From Bacilli bacterium (GTDB lineage Bacteria; Bacillota_I; Bacilli_A; RFN20; CAG-826), in contig JAILRR010000067.1 in NCBI GenBank assembly GCA_024698065.1, forward strand, positions 1-11,124: 11,124 bases of DNA, read 5' to 3'. Under the pieces are notes generated by a model. It was given only the letters and a program-made list of their open reading frames with translations. It was not told where the DNA came from and ran no database searches. Made by a program: the position numbers and the translations under genes. This document shows, in pieces, positions 5,926-11,124 of the stretch (its first letter is position 1; every line of letters starts with the position of its first letter).

Positions 5926-8900
5926 TTACTTTTGCTCAGCAGGTTTATTGCCGTAGTTAAGGACTTTGATGAAGTCTTCCTCATTCATTGGACGACCGAA
6001 CAAGTAACCTTCAAGTCCTTTGGCGCCAAGCGATATCGCAAGATCCCTTTGCTCAGCGTTCTCAATACCGGTGACGTAGATATCGAAGTCGTTTCTCGTC
6101 GCGGCATCAAGGAACCTCGAGAAGTTAGCGAGCTCGTTTTCGTTCGTGGCCGCGTTCCAGATAAGCGATCTCTCGGTCTTGATGATACGGACTCCGAAGG
6201 ATTTAAGGACCTCAAGAGGAACTTTGTCAGGCGTGTGGTCAACGCATTCGAAGACAACGCCTAGTGGCGTGAGTTCGCTCATGACCTTCTTGATGGCCTC
6301 TTCTTCGTCTAAGAAGAAGGAGCTATTGATCTCAAGATGCATGTATTCACGAGGGAAGTGATTCCTCTCAAGAATGGCTTTGACTTTGCCTGGGAATTCT
6401 GGGTCTCGGAGGGAGTCGATAGAAAGATACATCGAAAGGGATTTGATGCCAACCGTCTTGAAGATGCCTGAACCGTATAAGGAATAGAGCTGACCCATCA
6501 TCGAGATGGCGCCGATATCGCCTCGAGAAACGAGTTTCTCTTTGTTCGCGATAGGAATGAATTCGCGTGGGGCGATTGGGAGTTTGTCACGTCCATAGAG
6601 GGCGGAACGGATATCGCCTCCGATGACCTTGAGGGTGCCACAGTCAACAATTGGCTGAGTGAGGATTGGAAGAGCATCGGCCTCAAGGGTGGATTTGAGG
6701 ATATCGAGGATGTATTCGCTTCTGAGAGCCTTTCTAGGATGACGGTTAGCGACCTCAACGACATAGCCTGCGCCATAGACGGAAGCGCTTCTGATAAGCT
6801 CGTCTTTGATGGTCTGGGCCATTTGTTTGGTTGTGACGATTTCGGATGGATAGGCGACTGCGCAGAAGGCGTAGTTGGCGTTATATTTGAATTCCCTGGC
6901 TTCAAGAGGATGAGAGAGGATCTCCGCCGCTTCTTCAACGAAGTCGAGCATCTTGATCTTCGTGTATCCCTTAAGGAGGAAGGAAAGGCTATATGTGTCG
7001 AACCTATAAAGGAGTTCGCCATATCCAGCATCCTGGAAGTTAGCGACGATACTGCTCATAAGGGAGTTTGCATCGGACTGAGGAAGCTCTTTGAGGGCTT
7101 GCTCGAAATCGACAAGGGTGCAAGAGACGATGTATCCTCTCGCCGTTTTGGCTTTGAGCTCACGGTTAACATCGATTGAAAGGGCTTGGGCATTCTTGAT
7201 GAGAAGAGAATCATCAACAAGATGGCTGCCAGCGACAAGGCCTTGGGTGGTCGCACGTTCGATCATGATGGTCGATTCGTCGTTGTTGGCACCACGGTAC
7301 TGAAGGATTGAGATCTGCGATTCAGATGGTCCGATAGCCTGAATGACACGGTGATCAGCACCATACCTTAGAGGGCAATGGCTGCAAGGTTTGTCGTGCC
7401 CGCTGCGGAGAACTTTGTAGCAGATATCGCCTTCATGGGCATTCGGGAAAGCGTGCTTAAGGTTATCCGACATATAGGTGATCGTATGGGTAGGACGGTC
7501 GACGGAGTATAGATACCTCGTGGTTCTTGAAGCGAGGTTATCAAGAAGGTCATGGAGGGAATCGTCTCTTCTTGAAAGAAGATTGCCAATGAGGATGTTG
7601 CTGAAGAAAGATACAGCGGTCAGGAAGTCCTCTTTGGAGGAAATCGAGGTACCACTTCTCTTGTTTGGAGAAAGCATGTAGATGAAGCCATAGTCATTAC
7701 TTGGGGAATCTAGCGAAGCGATGAAGAAAGATTCCATGCCAAGAGAAAGGATTGGCTCAGCGAGTTCTTTTGGAAGGTCGGTTCTTGCCTTGCCGACGAA
7801 CATCGTGTCTTTCTTGGCTTCGTTCACGAACTGGCTGACGAAGCTTGACTGAAGGACGTTTCCAAAGCGTGAGAAACCTAAGGTTCCTTCTGTTCTCGCG
7901 GTCTCAAAGAGGAGACGGTAATCGTGTGTCTTCTCGCCATATTCATAAACGCCTGCGACTTCGAAATCGCTTTGCGAAGCAAGCCATTGGATGGCATTCT
8001 TAAGGGCTTCGATCTCAGAAGCGTAATCTTTCGCATGCTTGATTTCATATTCCCATTTCTCGAAGTTAGCGAGGAAGAGGATGCGCTTAGAGGATTCGCT
8101 TAGGATACGGTGAGGATAATAGACGTCTTTGATGCCATAGCTAAGGTTGACTTCCCCTTCCGCTTCAAGAGCCTTCTCGGCTTCATCGACAAGGCTATTG
8201 AGGGAGCAATAAGGATAGATGACCCCACCGAGTTTGGCATGGATGAAATTCTCGACACCGGTTGTGGCATTGACCTTAAGGAGGTTGAAGTTCGTCACGA
8301 AGGTCTCAGAGACCGTCTCAAGCCCAAGGAAGCTCTCGACGTTATAGACATAGAAAGCGAGGGTTTTCTCGTTCCATTTGCCTAGCAAGGAATGCGGGAA
8401 GGTCTCGCGTATTTTGCTGACCAAGGACTCGAAATCCTTTTCTTCAAAGGTTCTAGACCCTTGTAGCTCAGCGAGCATGAGTGCGCTTCGATAGGATTCG
8501 TTGGTCTGGATTTCTTTTTTGAGGACTTCGAGGAAGCGTTCTTTCTCGTAAAGGACGCCATCGTTGATGTCTTGCTCAACCTGTTTGTCAGAGGCTTTTC
8601 CGACAAAGACAAGGCGGTAGTTCGAGTAATCGGCGATGGCCTGGTTCATCTGCTGCTGGATCTCCGTGAAGGATGGGAGCATCTCGTCATATTCTTTGTT
8701 GACGGTCATGAAGTTGCCATCGGCGAAGGATTTGATTTGGTTTTTGATGTCCTTAGAGAGTTTTGAAGACATCTTGCTAAATTGGTAAGCGAACCAAAGG
8801 ACGATGATGGCGATGCTTATGGCAGAGCCAAAAAGAACACCAAAACTGATCCACAAAGTGACTTGGTTATTGAAATAAAAACTAAGAGGGATGCCTCCCG

Positions 8901-9009
8901 CCGAGATGAGGAAGAGAGCGATGAAAATGAGACCCAAGACGGTTGAGATACGGTGTCTAAAGAAGGCACGATAGTTGACGAGTCTTTCTTTGCTCTTACG
9001 TTCTTTCAT
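5926..9009 (-). CDS. Membrane sensor with degenerate GGDEF, GAF/PAS-like and degenerate EAL domains
   Basis: A 1027-residue membrane protein. Seen in order: a basic N terminus, two hydrophobic helices (about 21-45 and 51-75) with only a few residues between, a HAMP-like or coiled stretch (80-130), a GGDEF-fold region (about 150-300) whose signature is replaced by KWNEKTLAF (211-219), a GAF-like region (about 330-480), a PAS-like region (about 490-590) with C530, C542 and C545, a second GGDEF-fold region (about 600-755) with DTYSLSF in place of the motif, and a C-terminal EAL fold (about 765-1020). The EAL domain keeps FIPIA, HLEI and GYLFGRPM but lost the EAL Glu (GGDI at 797-800) and the DDFGTG loop (ECVDHT, 921-926). 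It is therefore probably not a cyclase or phosphodiesterase but a sensor, scaffold or nucleotide-binding regulator. AAGGAG (inside the upstream gene's stop region) supports the start. It is the last gene of the operon. Confidence 0.85.
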   Translation of the reverse strand: MKERKSKERLVNYRAFFRHRISTVLGLIFIALFLISAGGIPLSFYFNNQVTLWISFGVLFGSAISIAIIVLWFAYQFSKMSSKLSKDIKNQIKSFADGNFMTVNKEYDEMLPSFTEIQQQMNQAIADYSNYRLVFVGKASDKQVEQDINDGVLYEKERFLEVLKKEIQTNESYRSALMLAELQGSRTFEEKDFESLVSKIRETFPHSLLGKWNEKTLAFYVYNVESFLGLETVSETFVTNFNLLKVNATTGVENFIHAKLGGVIYPYCSLNSLVDEAEKALEAEGEVNLSYGIKDVYYPHRILSESSKRILFLANFEKWEYEIKHAKDYASEIEALKNAIQWLASQSDFEVAGVYEYGEKTHDYRLLFETARTEGTLGFSRFGNVLQSSFVSQFVNEAKKDTMFVGKARTDLPKELAEPILSLGMESFFIASLDSPSNDYGFIYMLSPNKRSGTSISSKEDFLTAVSFFSNILIGNLLSRRDDSLHDLLDNLASRTTRYLYSVDRPTHTITYMSDNLKHAFPNAHEGDICYKVLRSGHDKPCSHCPLRYGADHRVIQAIGPSESQISILQYRGANNDESTIMIERATTQGLVAGSHLVDDSLLIKNAQALSIDVNRELKAKTARGYIVSCTLVDFEQALKELPQSDANSLMSSIVANFQDAGYGELLYRFDTYSLSFLLKGYTKIKMLDFVEEAAEILSHPLEAREFKYNANYAFCAVAYPSEIVTTKQMAQTIKDELIRSASVYGAGYVVEVANRHPRKALRSEYILDILKSTLEADALPILTQPIVDCGTLKVIGGDIRSALYGRDKLPIAPREFIPIANKEKLVSRGDIGAISMMGQLYSLYGSGIFKTVGIKSLSMYLSIDSLRDPEFPGKVKAILERNHFPREYMHLEINSSFFLDEEEAIKKVMSELTPLGVVFECVDHTPDKVPLEVLKSFGVRIIKTERSLIWNAATNENELANFSRFLDAATRNDFDIYVTGIENAEQRDLAISLGAKGLEGYLFGRPMNEEDFIKVLNYGNKPAEQK

Positions 9010-9020
9010 GGCCTTTCTCC

Positions 9021-9749
9021 TTAATTGATGTCCTCGGTTCTAGCGACAAGGATGCGGGTGATGATTTTGCCAATGGTTGGCATCATCTCTAGACCCGTAC
9101 GGATATAGTTGATTCTTTCTCTGTCTTTGCCCATCTGCATCGCCACGCCTTTGATGGTCAAAAGGGCGGTGTGGTTAAGATGGCAAACCATCGCGATTGA
9201 GGCGCTCACATTGTCATAGGCCCTCATGTTCTCTTCTTGGACGAGGAAATGGTTCTGAACGATCGAAGAGACTTTGTTCGGCATGAAATAGAAAGAGGAG
9301 CCCGAGAGGAGGAAGCCTCTTTGGACGTATCTCGTCGTCATGAGATAGGCGTTCTTCTCGGCTTTGTCGTTGATGGTGTTATCGGCAACGAAGAATGGGT
9401 CCCTTCCTGGGATCTGGCCATAGACGGCCTCTTTGTTGTCGGTGAAATCGACGTCGCTATAGAAATAACGGTCGGCGATGAATAAGTCGCCTTGCCTAAG
9501 TTCGTCGCTGAAGCTATAGACGCTTCCGACGTTGAAAACCATATAGGGATCGAATTTCTCGATGATGAGTGTCATCAAAATGCCCGCGTTCACAAGCGAC
9601 GGCCCAGTTGCCGCGACGATGCAGTCCTCACGGAAAATGTGGCCTTTGTAGACTTTGAAGCCGCCAGTCAAGGTAACCTCTTCTGGGTTACCCATCTTCA
9701 CTTTGAAGTAAAGGATGTCGTCGTTAGTCGTTCCGATGATGGCGATCAT
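9021..9749 (-). CDS. MTA/SAH nucleosidase-like protein, probably not catalytic
   Basis: A 242-residue cytosolic protein of the nucleoside phosphorylase/5'-methylthioadenosine-S-adenosylhomocysteine nucleosidase (MtnN) fold. Collinear landmarks: MIAIIGTTNDD (1-11), ATGPSLVNAG (47-56), FNVGSVYSF (72-80), QGDLFIADRYFY (86-97), YGQIPGRDPFFVAD (110-123), RGFLLSGSSF (144-153) and SIAMVCHLNHTALLTIKG (184-201). By hand alignment to E. coli MtnN the three key residues are changed: Glu12 to D11, Glu174 to V181, Asp197 to G201. Without the last two, nucleosidase activity is unlikely, so it may bind a nucleoside or other ligand. The ATG overlaps the EAL gene's stop (ATGA), with a strong AAGGAGGT (9756-9763) 6 bases upstream. 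Coupling to two cyclic-dinucleotide-type proteins suggests a signalling role. Confidence 0.8.
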   Translation of the reverse strand: MIAIIGTTNDDILYFKVKMGNPEEVTLTGGFKVYKGHIFREDCIVAATGPSLVNAGILMTLIIEKFDPYMVFNVGSVYSFSDELRQGDLFIADRYFYSDVDFTDNKEAVYGQIPGRDPFFVADNTINDKAEKNAYLMTTRYVQRGFLLSGSSFYFMPNKVSSIVQNHFLVQEENMRAYDNVSASIAMVCHLNHTALLTIKGVAMQMGKDRERINYIRTGLEMMPTIGKIITRILVARTEDIN

Positions 9750-11122
9750 TTGGCTACCTCCTTCGCTTCTTTTTTCTCGAATGTGTTGTTATTAAGGAAA
9801 CGCTGGAATTCGAATTCGCCGAGTGGGCGGCTATAGTAATAGCCCTGGATGCTATCGATTCCAAGATCCTTGACGATTTCCATCTGCTTTTCGGTCTCAA
9901 CGCCTTCGGCGATGGTCTTCATGCCTAAGTAATGGCTGAGGTCGTTGATGCAGCGGACAAGGTCACGGCTCTTCTGGTCAAGCTCAACCTCATCGATGAA
10001 GGATTTGTCAATCTTAAGGGTATCGAAAGGAATCTTCTTAAGGGATGAGAAGGACGAATAGCCGGTTCCGAAGTCATCGATGGATGTATCTAAGCCCATG
10101 GCCTTGATTTTTCTGATCATGGCAGAGACGAAGACAGCATCTTGGGCGGCCATCGACTCAGTGAGCTCGATCTCAATCCATTCCGGGTTGATCTCATACT
10201 TATTGATGGTGTCTTGATAGAAAGTGAGGATGTCTGGCGCGAGAGCGGTCTTCCTCGATAAGTTGATGGAGACCTTAGGGATGCGTTTACCTTCATTCCT
10301 CCACTTCACCATGTTCTTGCAAACCTGCTCAAAGACGTATTTGTCGACTTCGATGATACGTCCTGAAAGCTCGGCAAACGGGATGAACAAAGAAGGAGGG
10401 AGAAGACCGCGCGATGGGTGGTTCCATCTGACAAGGGCTTCTGCACCGAAGAAATAGTCGTTATGAAGATCGAATTTCGGCTGATAGAAGATCTGAAGCT
10501 GCTCTTCGTTAAGAGCGTTGCCAAGCTCGCTCGAAAGAGAACGTTCACCCTCGCTATCCATCATGAAGTCATCGTTATAGAGGATGACGTCGCTAGAGAT
10601 ACGGGAGGAAAGGTTATAGGTTGAGGCGGTCGCGGCTTTGTTATAAGCGTCTTCGAATGATTCGCCATGATGGACGTGATAGACGCCAACGAGAATAGCG
10701 ACGTCAGGCATCGTTCCATCCTTTTCAAGGATGAAATTGACTCTTTGGCAGATCTGCTGAAGCTCGCTGATGAATTCGGATTCATCCCCTCCTTTTTTGA
10801 AAAGGAACCAGCCTCTAAGAGCAGAATAGCTATATGAATATATCTTTGTATCTTGGCCAACGCTTTCTTTGATGGCTTCGAAAAGGGAGTCATTGATGAT
10901 CTTCGGCCCTTTTTGGCCATAGATGTTACGGAGACGGGCGACATCCCTGATATCAAGGATGGCGAGAAGGCCTTCGCTCTTCTTCCTTCTCATCATGTGC
11001 GAATAGACCTGCTTCATGACGATTTCGTTATAGACGTATGTCTCCTTGGTGAAGTTCTCTTTGGAAGTCGAGTGATCTGCTCTAGATGTGGCAAGGATGT
11101 CTTGATACATGAGAGCGGCCAT
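9746..11122 (-). CDS. EAL-domain cyclic-di-GMP phosphodiesterase with degenerate GGDEF domain (5' end uncertain)
   Basis: A 458-residue reading frame. The C-terminal EAL domain (about 195-445) keeps every landmark of an active cyclic-di-GMP phosphodiesterase: EALVRW (228-233), FIPFAE (246-251), SINLS (285-289), EIELTES (317-323), DDFGTGYSS (349-357), LKIDKSF (369-375), EGVE (406-409) and QGYYYSRP (426-433). The preceding region (about 30-185) has a GGDEF-type fold, but the signature strand reads YSYSALRGWFLF (about 98-109), so it should not make cyclic-di-GMP; it may be regulatory. The ATG lies 2 bases from the window edge and no ribosome site can be seen, so the protein may extend upstream, for example into a sensor or membrane domain. 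The stop overlaps the next gene's start; it is the first visible gene of the operon. Confidence 0.92.
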   Translation of the reverse strand: MAALMYQDILATSRADHSTSKENFTKETYVYNEIVMKQVYSHMMRRKKSEGLLAILDIRDVARLRNIYGQKGPKIINDSLFEAIKESVGQDTKIYSYSYSALRGWFLFKKGGDESEFISELQQICQRVNFILEKDGTMPDVAILVGVYHVHHGESFEDAYNKAATASTYNLSSRISSDVILYNDDFMMDSEGERSLSSELGNALNEEQLQIFYQPKFDLHNDYFFGAEALVRWNHPSRGLLPPSLFIPFAELSGRIIEVDKYVFEQVCKNMVKWRNEGKRIPKVSINLSRKTALAPDILTFYQDTINKYEINPEWIEIELTESMAAQDAVFVSAMIRKIKAMGLDTSIDDFGTGYSSFSSLKKIPFDTLKIDKSFIDEVELDQKSRDLVRCINDLSHYLGMKTIAEGVETEKQMEIVKDLGIDSIQGYYYSRPLGEFEFQRFLNNNTFEKKEAKEVAK

Positions 11123-11124
11123 AA

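Noticed and set aside
5847..5984. Longer in-frame start (5984) for the S41 peptidase
   Set aside because: It would overlap the end of the upstream gene and its terminator and bury a clear lipoprotein signal peptide that begins at 5846.
10774..10793. GGDE string (residues 111-114) in the EAL protein as an active cyclase site
   Set aside because: It lies after the signature strand in what should be the following loop and helix; the aligned signature position (YSYSALRGWF) has no GGDEF, so the string looks coincidental.

Overview
All nine genes in the window lie on the minus strand, in four transcription units. I saw no convincing gene on the plus strand. Low-to-moderate GC, strong AAGGAGG-type Shine-Dalgarno (SD) sites inside operons, U-tract terminators, a lipobox lipoprotein and an rnfCDG gene order point to an anaerobic low-GC Bacillota. 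An uncultured gut or rumen Bacilli/Erysipelotrichia-like lineage is my inference. TGA and TAA both act as stops, so the genetic code looks standard.

Layout in transcription order, from high to low coordinates. (1) 11122-5926 is a coupled operon for cyclic-di-GMP-type signalling. It holds an EAL phosphodiesterase with an intact active-site signature (5' end at the window edge), a nucleosidase-fold protein of the MTA/SAH nucleosidase type that lacks its main catalytic residues, and a 1027-residue membrane protein with two degenerate GGDEF domains, a GAF-like region, a PAS-like region with a Cys cluster, and a dead EAL domain. A rho-independent terminator follows. (2) 5846-4155 is a single gene for an S41-family peptidase lipoprotein with its own terminator. 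(3) 4014-2868 is a three-gene overlapping cassette: an XRE regulator fused to a DUF3791-like domain, a DUF3990 protein that looks like an ADP-ribosyltransferase-fold effector, and a 71-residue third component. It looks like a toxin-antitoxin type module, with a palindrome over a perfect -10 box in front of it. (4) 2584-1 is the start of an Rnf ferredoxin:NAD+ oxidoreductase operon: rnfC, rnfD and the first 55 codons of rnfG.

The Rnf genes are core energy metabolism: RnfC is the NADH/FMN/Fe-S entry subunit, and RnfD and RnfG are membrane flavin subunits. The signalling operon pairs one probably active phosphodiesterase with two proteins that look like binding or sensing relatives of enzymes. 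The XRE/DUF3990 cassette is AT-richer by eye and fits a mobile accessory module between housekeeping units. The least explained items are the signalling trio, the XRE-DUF3791/DUF3990/small-protein module, and the altered flavinylation site in RnfD.
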